Shown here: positions 9,471 to 20,161 of the stretch, piece by piece
Position numbering within the stretch: position 1 is the stretch's first letter
Layout: each line of letters starts with the position of its first letter
NCBI GenBank assembly: GCA_001632435.1
Contig: KV423933.1
Coordinates: 205,797-254,896, forward strand
Reading direction: 5' to 3'
Length of the DNA stretch: 49,100 bases
Origin: Calocera cornea HHB12733
Taxonomy: Eukaryota; Basidiomycota; Dacrymycetes; Dacrymycetales; Dacrymycetaceae
Translations under genes and position numbers: made by a program
The notes under the pieces: generated by a model
Database searches by the model: none
What the model was told of the DNA's origin: nothing
What the model saw: the letters and a program-made list of their open reading frames with translations, nothing else

Positions 9471-10994
9471 ATGCGCGTTCTCTCCTTCCTCCTCCCCCTT
9501 GCGCTCGGCGCATCCGTCCTCGCCCAGGAAGACGCGGCACCCTCCGGGCCCTCGGACGTGCTCGACCTCACCGCCGACACGTTCGCCCCCTCCGTCTCGG
9601 GCGAGCCGATCATGCTCGTCGAGTTCTTCGCCCCCTGGTGCGGCCACTGCAAGGCCCTCGCCCCCCACTACGAGGAGGCCGCGACGCAGCTCAAGGACAA
9701 GGGCATCAAGCTCGCCAAGGTCGACTGCGTCGCGAACGCAGACCTCTGCCAGGACAACGGCGTGTCCGGGTACCCCACGCTCAAGGTCTACCGTAACGGC
9801 ACGCCGGCCGAGTACGGCGGGAACCGAAAGACCGAGGGAATCGTCAGCTACATGCTGAAGCAGAGCCTGCCCGCCGTGACCGACGTGACCGAGTCGACGT
9901 ACGACGAGTTTGTCAAGGCAGACCGCGTCGTCATCGTCGCGTACGTGTCGTCCCCGACCGACGCCCCTGCACCCGTGTTCTCCTCCGTTGCCGAGGCGCA
10001 CAGGGACGACTACTTGTTCGGCATCTCCACCGACCCCGCGGTCGCCAAGGCCGCCGGCGTGACCCCGCCCGCGATCGTCCTCTACAAGTCGTTTGACGAG
10101 GGCAAGGACGAGGTGCCGTCCGAGGGCATCGAGCACATCGGCCACGAGCGCCTCGAGCAGTTCATCATCGACAACAGCATGCCCCTGTTCGACGAGATCT
10201 CGGGTGAGAACTACGGAAAGTACGCCATGACCGAGCTCCCGCTCGCGTACACCTTTGTCGACCCCTCGGACGAGGCCGCAAAGTTCGCCGTCATCAAGGA
10301 GCTCACCCCCGTCGCGAAGGAGTTCAAGGGCGAGATCAACTTTGTATGGATTGACGCGACCAAGTTTGCCGAGCACGCGAAGAACCTCAATGTTAAGGAG
10401 CCCAAGTGGCCCGCATTCGTCATCCAGGACCTCAAGGAGAACTCCAAGTTCCCCCTGGACCAGGCCAAGCCCGTCGACGCCGAGACGGTGCGCGCGCTCA
10501 CCCAGGGCTTCCTGTCCGGCGACATCAAGCCGACGCTCAAGAGCCAGCCTGTCCCGCCAAGCCAGGACGAGGACGTATTCGTGCTGGTCAGTGACGAGTT
10601 CGATAAGGTTGTGTTCGACGACGCGCGGGACGTGTTTGTCGAGTTCTACGCGCCGTGGTGCGGGCACTGCAAGCGCCTCGCGCCGACCTGGGACTCGCTC
10701 GGCCAGAAGTTCGCTGACCACAAGGACAAGATCCTGATCGCCAAGATGGACGCGACGGAGAACGACATCCCGCCGAGCGCGGGCTTCCAGGTCCAGTCCT
10801 TCCCCACAATCAAGTTCAAGCCCGCGGGCATGGCCAGCTTCATCGACTACGAGGGCGACCGCAGCCTCGAGAGCCTGACGGAGTTCATCGAGCTCCGTAT
10901 GCGCAACAAGCTCTCTGGTTCAGAGGGCATCAAGGCCCAGGAGGGCGCGGCCCAGACGCCGATCGCCACCCCGGAGGTTCATGATGAGCTGTGA
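9471..10994 (+). CDS. PDI1: Protein disulfide isomerase
   Basis: ER-lumen thiol oxidoreductase that forms and rearranges disulfides in secreted proteins. A single uninterrupted frame of 507 aa, the usual size. N-terminal signal peptide of about 19 residues (hydrophobic core then LAQ). Two thioredoxin domains (a and a') carry APWCGHCK at residues 57-60 and 397-400, with two inactive thioredoxin-fold domains between. The C terminus is HDEL, an ER-retrieval signal. The absence of introns stands out among intron-rich neighbours. The promoter side (8980-9470) shows no distinct box. Followed by a heptamer repeat at 11056-11111. Confidence 0.97.
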   Translation: MRVLSFLLPLALGASVLAQEDAAPSGPSDVLDLTADTFAPSVSGEPIMLVEFFAPWCGHCKALAPHYEEAATQLKDKGIKLAKVDCVANADLCQDNGVSGYPTLKVYRNGTPAEYGGNRKTEGIVSYMLKQSLPAVTDVTESTYDEFVKADRVVIVAYVSSPTDAPAPVFSSVAEAHRDDYLFGISTDPAVAKAAGVTPPAIVLYKSFDEGKDEVPSEGIEHIGHERLEQFIIDNSMPLFDEISGENYGKYAMTELPLAYTFVDPSDEAAKFAVIKELTPVAKEFKGEINFVWIDATKFAEHAKNLNVKEPKWPAFVIQDLKENSKFPLDQAKPVDAETVRALTQGFLSGDIKPTLKSQPVPPSQDEDVFVLVSDEFDKVVFDDARDVFVEFYAPWCGHCKRLAPTWDSLGQKFADHKDKILIAKMDATENDIPPSAGFQVQSFPTIKFKPAGMASFIDYEGDRSLESLTEFIELRMRNKLSGSEGIKAQEGAAQTPIATPEVHDEL

Positions 10995-11852
10995 GCGGCG
11001 GGGCGGAAAAGACGCCGTGGGGCGGCATCGGACTACATCTGACGGCACGACCAGTGTCGTGCGTCGTGCGTCGTGCGTCGTGCGTCGTGCGTCGTGCGTC
11101 GTGCGTCGTGCGTTGTTGTGCGGAGCGGGAGCCGTAGGATAGGATACCCTGCGCTATAGTTTCCTTTGTTCTTGTCACTCACATACTAAGCATATCCTTT
11201 CTCCTCTCTCCCACTTTTGGATCGAGAACGCAACTGGCCAAAGGTGCAATGTTGTAATCGCGCCGTGTAAATGTCCACAGAGCGTCAATTCATATGCATC
11301 GGGGGAGAATGCACTCCCGATCTCAAGTGTTGTCGGCACAACTCGATGAAGCAACTGGTGACCACGCTCCTATTCAAAGCCTAATAGGGACCCGGCCTGA
11401 GACTTGCATAGAGCTCCATAGAAAAGCCGGACGAGTGCCGGGGTCGGCCGAAAGCCTCCGTTCCTCCCGCTCGGTCGCGGGGAAGCGTCTGGGGTCCCCG
11501 GCTCGTAGCGGCTGACTCGAGCCCTCGGGTTATCGTTCTGCGCGCAACTTGAGTGTTCGCAATGCGAGAAAAGATAGCGTGATCCTGAGGGCTGATTGCG
11601 CTTTTCCTTCCCTCTCCTACATACTACTACTAGTGCTGGTTGGTGTGAGCGGGCCGACCACAAAATTCTGCGCGGGCCAGTTGAAACGTGGGCAGTGTAC
11701 GGGCTGACACACCCAAGGCGTGATCGGCAGGTCTTTCAAAGTGCAGCACAAGACGGAGGTGTTTGAACACTCACTCAAGCCGCCCCGCTCGGCGCGAGCC
11801 CGACACCCCGGCGTGCGCTTCCGCGGCTCGACCCTACTCTTGGGAGACTGAG
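10995..11852. other. Intergenic region
   Basis: 3' flank of the PDI gene with the heptamer array, then about 700 bp in which I recognise no gene or RNA. The last part probably holds the promoter of the aminotransferase gene. Confidence 0.5.
11056..11111. repeat. Eight perfect GTCGTGC heptamers
   Basis: 56 bp of exact GTCGTGC units starting about 60 bp after the PDI stop, followed by a degenerate unit (GTTGTTG). A 7-bp minisatellite in the probable 3' UTR; likely polymorphic between strains. Confidence 0.95.
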
Positions 11853-13688
11853 ATGCGCTCAGGCCGCTTGCCACTCTCACCCCCCTCCATCCTCGCCCGC
11901 TCCCATTCCCGCTCCACGGCCAGCCGCACTATCTCCCTCCCTCTGCGGCGTGCGCTAGCCACCACCACTTCTGTGCCAGCTCACCCACGCGCGACCACAG
12001 CCGACGCTACTCACTCACCACTGCTGCAAGCGAGCAGGAGAGCGTTCACCACAACAGCAATGGCAGCTTCGAACGTTATCAAGCAGTCTAACGGGCCCGT
12101 GCCGTTCTCGGACCGCCTGCTCGGCGGCAGGGCGCTAGACCTGGACGTCTGGAGTATCTACAAGTGCGCATACACCTTATCCTGGCTACTGCACTGTACT
12201 GAGGGCTGACTCGATCGGCACCACAGCGCCCTCGCGCTCCCGCCGGACACGGTGAACCTCGGCCAGGGGTACATGAACTTCCCCCCGCCCCAGTGGGTCA
12301 AGGAAGCGGCCGACGAGGCCATCGCGAGCACCGTGGGGAACCACTACTCGCACCCCAAGGGCCGCATCCGCTTGCGCAAGGCGATCAGCGACTACTACTC
12401 GGATCAGTTCACCAACCTCGGCCGCAAGCTCGATCCGGAGACGGAGATCCTCGTCACTAGCGGTGCTAACATGGGTGCGTATTCGGTTTGGTTGATGAAA
12501 GTGAACGTGACGCTGAATGCGGGCGATTGCAGGCATGTACTCGGTCTGGGGCGCCTTCCTCGACCCCGGCGACGAGGTCATCCTCTTCGAGCCCTACTTC
12601 GACCAGTACCTCGCGAGCATCACCTTCAACGCCGGCACGCCCGTGTTCGTGCCCCTCCATCCTCCGGCGGGGCACACCGCCTCGCACGGGCCGAGCGCCG
12701 CGAGCGAGTGGACGATCTCGATCCCCGAGCTCAAGGCGGCCATCACACCCCGTACGAAGATGATCATCGTCAACACGCCGCACAACCCCGTGGGGAAGGT
12801 GTTTACCCGCCGTGAGCTCGAGCAGATTGCAGATGTTGCCAAGGAGCACAATCTCCTCGTCATGAGCGACGAGGTGTACGACTGCCTCACCTTCGACGGC
12901 GCTGAGCATGTCAGGATCGCTACCCTGCCTGGGATGTGGGAGCGCACGGTCACCGTTGGCTCTGCTGGCAGTACGTTTACTCGTTTACTCTGCGCATATA
13001 TTATGTATCTGACCCCAATTGCAGAGTCTTTCGCCGCCACTGGCTGGCGTATTGGTTGGCTCATCGGGCCTCCCACGATCATCGCCCCCACCCTGGCGGT
13101 GACGACACGCACCGTGTTCTGCACCAACTCGCCACTGCAGGAGGCAGCCGCAGCGGGCCTCGAGGGCGCGCCGAAGCGTCACTACTTTGAGACCCAGCGC
13201 AAGGAGTACGAAGAGCGCCTGGCGGTCCTCATGAAGGTGTTTGACAAGCTCGGCATGAGCTACGTCATTCCCCAGGGCAGCTACTTCATTCTCCTAGTGT
13301 GTAACATCTTGGGTCTGGAATGGAAGGGTTGCTGACGAGCCGCGCGTAGGATATCTCGGATGTCGAGTGGCCTGAGGACTACCCTTTCCCCGCGACCATC
13401 ACCGGCCGCGGCAAGGACTTCATGTGAACACTCCTTTGATCACTTCCAGTGCAGCGACTGACGCCCTCATTCAGGTTCTGTTGGTTCGTCGCCCAGGAAA
13501 TCGGTGTCTCCGCGATCCCCGTGTCCGAATTCTACTGCAAAGAGCATCAGCACATCGGTGAGAAGTTCGCTCGCTTCGCCTTCTGCAAGGACATCGCCAC
13601 GCTCGAGCATGCTGGTGAGCGTCTCCAGAAGCTCAAGCAGTACCTCAAGCCGAAGGCTGCCAACGGTGCCAATGGTGCTACTCACTGA
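11853..13688 (+). CDS. BNA3: Kynurenine aminotransferase-like PLP enzyme
   Basis: Class I/II aminotransferase of the kynurenine-oxoglutarate type (forms kynurenic acid from kynurenine; related enzymes also act on glutamine). Exons 11853-12163, 12227-12474, 12533-12970, 13025-13296, 13350-13423 and 13475-13688; open throughout. Motifs: LGQGYMNFPPP, SGANMGMYSVW, NTPHNPVGKVF, SDEVYD, and the Schiff-base lysine in SAGKSFAATGWRIGW. Two in-frame starts: Met at 11853 gives 518 aa with an Arg/Ser/Thr-rich, acid-poor N terminus like a mitochondrial presequence; Met at 12060 gives a 449-aa form without it. The lysine is residue 264 in the short form. The gene ends tail-to-tail with lectin D, 301 bp apart. 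The symbol follows yeast Bna3; the substrate is inferred. Confidence 0.9.
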
Positions 13689-13879
13689 GCGTCTTGGGGT
13701 CTTGGGGCGGCCTAGTACAGTGGTTTCGCCTTCGATTGATCTTGGGTGAGGTATAATAGAAGCTATTTTGACTTAATACTGCCCACATCACTTCGTTCTC
13801 AAGTATCTGGAGGCAACACGCGACGGCACTTGGCGAGACGCCCAGGCTGTCAACAAATTCACGACATGGTCATTCGAGT

Positions 13880-13926
13880 GTTACTGTTGAAGTAACTAAT
13901 TCTTTATTGTCCCTGCACTGTTGAAG
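13880..13926 (-). promoter_or_regulatory. Conserved 3'-flank element of lectin D
   Basis: On the sense (minus) strand, 64 nt past the stop, it reads TTCAACAGTGCA, then AATAAA, then GTTACTTCAACAGTAAC. The last part is a 6-bp inverted repeat. It aligns with 22930-22976 behind lectin B. AATAAA suggests a polyadenylation region. Confidence 0.65.
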
Positions 13927-13989
13927 CGCTCACTAGAAATCGACGAGAAGACTGGAACGGAGGAAGCACGCTCCGTATCTCCCTCTCGC

Positions 13990-14801
13990 TTACTGGATAT
14001 TGTCACACGGGATCGCCGCAAAGATCCAGAGCTGCTTGGGGTCCTCGGGCTCGTGAATGGATTCAAGAACGACCTTTGTCCAGAGCTCAGGTTGGGCATG
14101 CGGCTGATGTTAAAAGAACTCACCGGTATGTCGTCTCCCGTGGTATCGGCTGTCGGTGGGCCCCATTGGTTGTCGCTCTTGGAAGTGCCCGTAGTAATCT
14201 CCGCCTTTGCCTTGGTCTCAGGGACACTGACCGCTACCAGCTTGTCAGTGCCGTTGCTGTTCGCCGGGACGATGCTAGAGCGCAGCGGAGCATGAGGTAT
14301 GGACGCGTGAAGGAACAGGTGTGACACACTAGTAAGCCGCAAACTGCTTCGAACGTGCGAGGATGAAGCGGTCCGGCTTTTGGCTGAGATAGACGCCTGC
14401 TTCTTCGGGGGCGATCCCGGAACGACCTTTCCACTGCAGCAGCTGATCCGACGTCATGTAGAGCCGGGTTCTGAGGTTCAAGATGGTGTATCCCCATTCC
14501 TTCCTGTCCCAAACGACTTCCCACTATATAGAACCGTATCAGTACCGCACCGCGGTAAGCTTAGGGCTAAGAACTGGGGTCTCACCGATTCATCGGGTTC
14601 CTCCTCCCGGGGTATAACCCGAGTGTGGACCACGACCTGACCGTCGGTAGGCTGCTGGTTATTTGTGGTCTTTTCGATCTTGTCGTGAAGCGCTTTGAGG
14701 GTGGCGACGTTTATGATGCAGTAGATGGAGTCGGGAATGCGAATGAGGTCCTCGCGCTTGATGAACTTCAAGTTGTCGTTCTGAGAGTCGGTGGAAGTCA
14801 T
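13990..14801 (-). CDS. Ricin-B-like beta-trefoil protein (lectin D)
   Basis: Beta-trefoil paralogue of A, B and C. Exons 14801-14586, 14523-14330, 14274-14124 and 14073-13990; intron phases 0, 2, 0; 214 aa. The second exon starts with Trp and carries GYTILNLRTRLYMTSDQL, matching the MTSDQL/LTSDQL of B and C. The last exon has PKQLWIFAA, a QxW motif. The first exon is 13-14 residues longer than in B and C (72 codons against 58-59), and the third exon is about twice as long, with a Lys/Thr/Gly insertion after the common strand. A TATA-like TTTAAA lies 107-112 nt before the ATG. No signal peptide, so probably cytosolic. Carbohydrate binding is inferred from the fold; protease inhibition is an alternative for small fungal trefoils. 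Confidence 0.75.
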
Positions 14802-15707
14802 TTTCCTGGTGACTGGATGTTGTTTGGCTGGAATGGTTGGTTTGATGAGGAGAAGGACTCAGAGGCGGGTAAGAGCACGCAGACGCCTGACACTCGAGAT
14901 CAAGCCATTTAAACTTTTCCAACGGCGCTGTCCTTGGAAGCCTCCCGCGAGTTGGACGCCATATCAGTCTATTCCCCCGGCACTAGCAAATCTCCGCCAC
15001 TTCCCTTCTCCTAATTCCGCGATGCGCGGAAACCTTTCAAGAGAGAAAGACGGATCTGGAAGGGAGTGGTCGATTCGACCGGTCCCTTCAAGACGCGCAG
15101 CAGCAGACCAGCCCAGTGACATTCCATATACATACGAGTCACTTGACGGCAACGAGTTTCAAGCATGGCATTCAAGCAAGACACGTTCTCTAGTCTCGTG
15201 CGGCCAGGGAGCTAGAACAGTACTTCGGAAATGCACACGCGTGTAAGAACCAATATGTTCTTCCTGATTCAGGTTTTTGGCGCTGTACTATCCTCAACGG
15301 TGGTCTGGCAACTCATTCCCAAAGGGAGATCGCGGCGTCCCGCGTCCGTGACTATCTTCGCTCATAAATTCAAGGGCTTTGTACTTGCAGACACGGCCGG
15401 GGCGCCCCGCCGCCTTCGGATGACAAGGATGGAAGGTTTCACAAGCTGCCGGTGACTGTGAGACACAGTAGGGCCCAGAGGACGCACTATACGCCATACT
15501 AAGGACGTGAATCGCGGCGAGACCGCGGCATACCAGCTCATAATTTTCCAACGCCATTGAAGCAGTACCCCAAATAGAACAATTACATGCAGATCCATTG
15601 GAAAGCTGAGGACAGTATAGGCACTGTCCTTTCGGCCTGATACAACATGTTGAGTTGTGCATGCAGGGCAGAGGAACTTGAGGAGGCGGCGGCGGGTTGC
15701 GTCGGAA
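14802..15707. other. Intergenic region between lectin D and TERT
   Basis: The lectin D upstream region (TATA-like box at 14907-14913), then about 800 bp in which I recognise no gene. It probably includes the 3' end of the TERT transcript. Confidence 0.45.
14907..14913 (-). promoter_or_regulatory. TATA-like box of lectin D
   Basis: TTTAAAT on the minus strand, starting 112 nt before the start codon. Lectins B and C have A/T boxes at almost the same distance (108 nt). Confidence 0.5.
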
Positions 15708-18700
15708 TTAGAATGCCATCTGACTAACAGAAGCTAGACCTTCCTTGACGATATGCGCCAGTTGTCGTTTCCCCTTAGCAAGTCTCGGTTGATTCATCTC
15801 CTTCCCTAAGGTAGGTAGGAGGGTAGCGTATACTTGCTTCCTCAGCGAGAGAATATGAAAGAATGCGTGCAGTCCAAGCCTAGTTCTCAACGTTAATGCC
15901 ATACAAGAGAATCATCGGTGACATACCACTGGACAAACGATCGACGTAGCGCACATGCGGCGTTGTTGTCCTTCGCGAGCCTTCCATGCATCTTGTTGGT
16001 GATAGAAAAGTAGCCAAACTGTATCGCTTCCAGGATAGTATCTGTGGCAGTGCATTGTTGGCAGAAGCTCGGAGCAGTCAGAAGCAATACACGGACGGGA
16101 AATATATGAAGTGTGTTTGGCTAGATCAGCATGCCAAGCACGAAGATAGGCGTGGGTTTTCATCGCGGAAACCAGGAAGTTCTGATAGATATTCAGGTAC
16201 ACCGTTCGTGGCGTGTTGAAATTGGTGTCATTGAAAATGACATGACTTCTTTGCTTTACAGTTCTTCGGAGACATTCAACTCAGGTTAAACGAGGACACG
16301 GAAGTGACGCACTGAAACAGCTTCTGACGAAAGATCGCACCAGCTTTCTTCGTACTGTCCACTGAGAGAGTATCGCACATTTCTAAGTATACATTAGCGA
16401 GGATTCGCAAATTGTATGTCTCTCTTACGTGCATCACTGTACCTTCCATAATCGCCTCGTACAGAAAGAGTGCGGGAGTTGATGGTCAAACCGCACCACT
16501 GAAAGTCTGTACATACTAAGCATGCTGGATTCCTGAGCCGTCGTAGAGGACTTACCGGGTCCGATTGAGCGAGCAACATTCGACATCACAGGATTGCAGT
16601 CATTGAAATTCACGCATGTCTTCTCTCTGCTGATGAAACACCCGTATTCAGGGTGTCCTGAAAACCCAATGCAATCAAGGTCCGCAGGGAAAAAGGGTGA
16701 AGTGGACGAACCGGTGTCCATCACCTTGAGAAACTGAATTGCGCGCCACTTATCGGTGGTAATGAAAAGGAAGTCGTCTATGAACCGCACCAAGAGCTTA
16801 GTCGTGCGGTTAGTATGTGTCGCTGGGGGTTGACGCTCAACTGACCGAGCTCGCGTCATTGGTAAATGACAGTTTAGTGTTCTCCAGATCGCCGTAGAAG
16901 AACGAGCATAGAATTGTAGAGAGCACGGAACCCTGTGGTATCCCCACGCTTTGTCGATGGATAGTGTCACCGATCTTCAAATATGTCAGTGGGGAAGACC
17001 GGCCAAGCTTCATCCAGACCTTGACAACGTTTTCCATAACGTGCTCTCTCAGCAACTCCCTCAAATCCTCACGATCTTCAATGGAATAGACCACCTGATT
17101 TTTTAACGACACAAGTTAGGTGGAGCAGAGACATGTTTACCTGATCAACAAAGATCGCATGTCGCAGGGAGGCTGCCAACTGCATTGCCACAGACAGAAA
17201 CGGTGGATGTTCCCCTGAAGGTACCATTTGTATCGGTCAACGAGTCGACTAGTACGGAGCTTACAATCGGGGCATGCCTTCCTCATGAATGTGCGTTTCA
17301 TTTTTCCCGCAGTTGGGATCACCTGGGAATATTTCTGTACGAGATATCCATCCTACCACAAGGGTCAGCTATGTTTGAGATGAAAGACGTATCGAACCTC
17401 CACAACCAGCTGCTCCAGGATTTGCAGCAGCTTATGCTGATCAATCGTGTCGAAACAAGCTCGCACGTCAACTTTGACGAAGTATAGCTTGGGTCTGTTC
17501 ATGGGGGAAGATCCCTGATTAGCTTGCCCTTGGCTTGGCAGTCAGTCACTTACAGGTTTCTATTGCGCTCTATCAGTCTCAGCTTGAACGACTTGATCTT
17601 TTCGTATATCTCATTCAAGCCGAGAACGGAGGCTCCAAGGAGATGGGGATTTCGATTCTATATGTGCGTCAGAAAACACACACGCCATGCGACGCGATGC
17701 ACACCTTCTCTAAAGTGAGAATTTGAAAGGCCGCCTGCAGTATTTGGTTGATAGAAGCGCCGGGTAGAATCCGTCTACGACCAGTTTTGGTTGTTATCTA
17801 CTTTATTGTCAGAGTCGCCACACAGATGGGCCCCATAGGCTGACCAAGTGGGCAGCCCGCCTTCTCAGGTTTACGATTGGCCGAACACCGGTGTCTTTTG
17901 GTAGAAGCCTGATAGCGGAGAATCCAAGTCGTCTGTTGCGCATCATACGGCTCAGATCGTCCTACATCCTTAATCAATGAAGGTACCTTTAGGCAGGGTA
18001 CTACTCACGTACCTTAGCTAAGGGGACAAAGTTGCACGATTTTAGACGATCCATTAGGGGTTGACAGACCGTGTGCCAGTCGTCATGTCTGAAGTACAGA
18101 ACTCGGTTGCGGAATGCCGATGAATCGGTAATGTAGAATGTGGCCTAGTACACGGCATCAGCGGTTGAGCATCGCATGTTCTGACAGCAGACCTTCAGAA
18201 GACACAGCACGAAAGAATCAAAATACCAGTACAAGAACTCCTCGAGTAGCTCCCGCCGCTTGAGGGATTCAGAAACACAGATACGTTGATTCCATGTTGC
18301 TTTCGAAGGTGGGTATAGCCACTTGCAATCGGCAATGCAGAACCCTTGAGTCATTTCATGCAGACTCATTGTTTCGTGTCGTCGGGCCCTTATCAAGGCT
18401 CTAATTTCTGCATCTGGATTAGGAGTGTTCTGATATTCGCTCGCCTACTTACTCTTCAAGACGCAACGGAGGTTCCGCTGGTTGCCCCAAAACGCATCGG
18501 GGATGACGGACCGCGTTACCGCAGACACGTACCGGTACACCTTATCATGCGTTAGCAAATATCATCAACAGGAAGGCGCCAGACCGGACTTCGTTGTGGC
18601 TGCATGCAAATTCTGCAAAACGTGGCTTGGCATTCGCTGCAGCTTGAGCTGTTGCAGCACCGTGAGGGAAAACGGCACTCGAGTGTGAAATATCGACCGA

Positions 18701-20161
18701 GTCCACCTGTTCTTGCGTTCGCAAATCAGAAATTTCAGACATTATATCCTGCCCGGACCCTATTAGCCCGATCTGTGTGATTTCAGTTGCGGGCTCACCA
18801 GGATGACACTAGTATCCGTCAAATCCGCCTTGCTGGTGAGCACCTTTATGCACAGTCAAGTATATCAACAATGAAGCCTGTCAGAGGGGACCGAGGCTCA
18901 CTTTACTTGGACACACAATGTCACAAATGCGCTTATAGCTCGTCTGGCAATGCAACTGCAGCAATCTCGTGGACAAAGGCTTCAGGTCCCTCAATCGCTT
19001 CGGCGTTTTCGCTTTTCCTTGCCGCTGCGCCGATGGCTGGTTCAGTAAGGAGTTCCAAGGAACTTCTTGTCACGCACCAGAATCTCGTCGTGACGGTCTG
19101 TGTAATCTCTGAATGGGAATGACGCATTGGTAACATCCAGACCCGAAGTGAAGACGTTATGTAACCCATAATAAGATGGGAATATGTATTTCAAGGCGTG
19201 GCGAGCGGCGTTGTCAGAGCGGAAATCACGCCTCAAGTCGTTGAGAACATCTGCATATAATGTTAGCCTGCCGTCTTTTGAGGTTGGTCGCAGCTTACGG
19301 AAGCGGGGTAAACCGGCTCTGATCTTTCCATCTGGAGCTCTCGAAGGCTTCGAGTAGAATATTCGAGCGCGGACAAGTCGTATGTCGGTGGGAGATCGTC
19401 GTTTCTTTGTCGGTCGCAGAGATAGTCCAGGTTCCAGATCGACACCTCGTTTCGGGGCAGCGAACCCCGTTGACGGTGTGACGGGGAGACCGCGGATAAT
19501 GAGTTCGTGTATAGGTCGGCCGAGCACCTGACACCAGCAGTCATTTGGAAGACTGACGAACAGGCTCGTCGTCGTCAGGAAGTGCAACATCGCCTTCTCT
19601 CCGATCCTGCATAAAGATGAGGCTCACAGCTGATATGATAAACGACGAGCTGACGTTTCCAGGATGCGCTGCCAGTCTGGTGTTTGCAAGATGTCGGCTG
19701 TGGTGTTCGTAAAGAAATTCGACAGACCGGACTGGTGTGCCTCGCCACGCGTGTCGGCCTGTTCTGAGGATGAGTTATATTCTTACCATCAGATGCAGAA
19801 CATGAGTACCATTCGATATCCGAGGTTGATGACATTCGAATACTTCTTGTTTGACGTGAATAACTTTGATCGCGCCAGATCGAGCACCTTGTACCGTCAT
19901 CAGATGGATTCCTCGTCGCTAGGTCATCCACAGCACCTCAGCTTGAGACGAGAATGGCTTTGTCGGAGTGAACAGTCCGCATATTGGAGGCGCTTCTGCT
20001 GTGACGAGGGAGCATGCCAGTATTTCTTCCAGCGACGCGTTGCCAGTCAACAGTCGCGCGTCATCAGCATTTAAGATGCTGAATAGATATGACCGAAGAT
20101 CTGTAACGTAAGGGTAGACGCTCTTCAGTACGCGTATGCCGCTAGGGCCGCCTTCGTCCAT
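15708..20161 (-). CDS. TERT: Telomerase reverse transcriptase
   Basis: Catalytic subunit of telomerase, which copies the RNA template onto chromosome ends in the nucleus. Coding pieces are scattered over all three minus frames, so there are many short introns; I did not fix every junction. In order: N-terminal SVYPYVTDLRSYL and NVINLGYRM (TEN-like); DCWCQVLGRPIHEL; RARIFYSKP; YIFPSYYGLHNVFTS; KPRFAEFACSH; FCIADCKWLYPP and FYVTDSSAFRNRVLYFR (T region); IRLLPKDTGVRPIVNLR (motifs 1/2); KVDVRACFDTID (motif A, Asp codon at 17467-17469); GIPQGSVLST...YGDLE (motif B'); RFIDDFLFIT (motif C, Asp pair at 16773-16778); GCFISREKTCVNF (D/E); a C-terminal extension with NVYQNF-like VYLNIYQNFLVSAMKTH. All three catalytic Asp are present. 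Start at 20161 because an in-frame TGA lies upstream. About 1,000 aa expected. Confidence 0.9.

Noticed and set aside
9435..10721. Long minus-strand frame opposite PDI
   Set aside because: It is antisense to a certain gene; its Val/Leu/Gly-rich translation reflects the GC-biased third positions of PDI.
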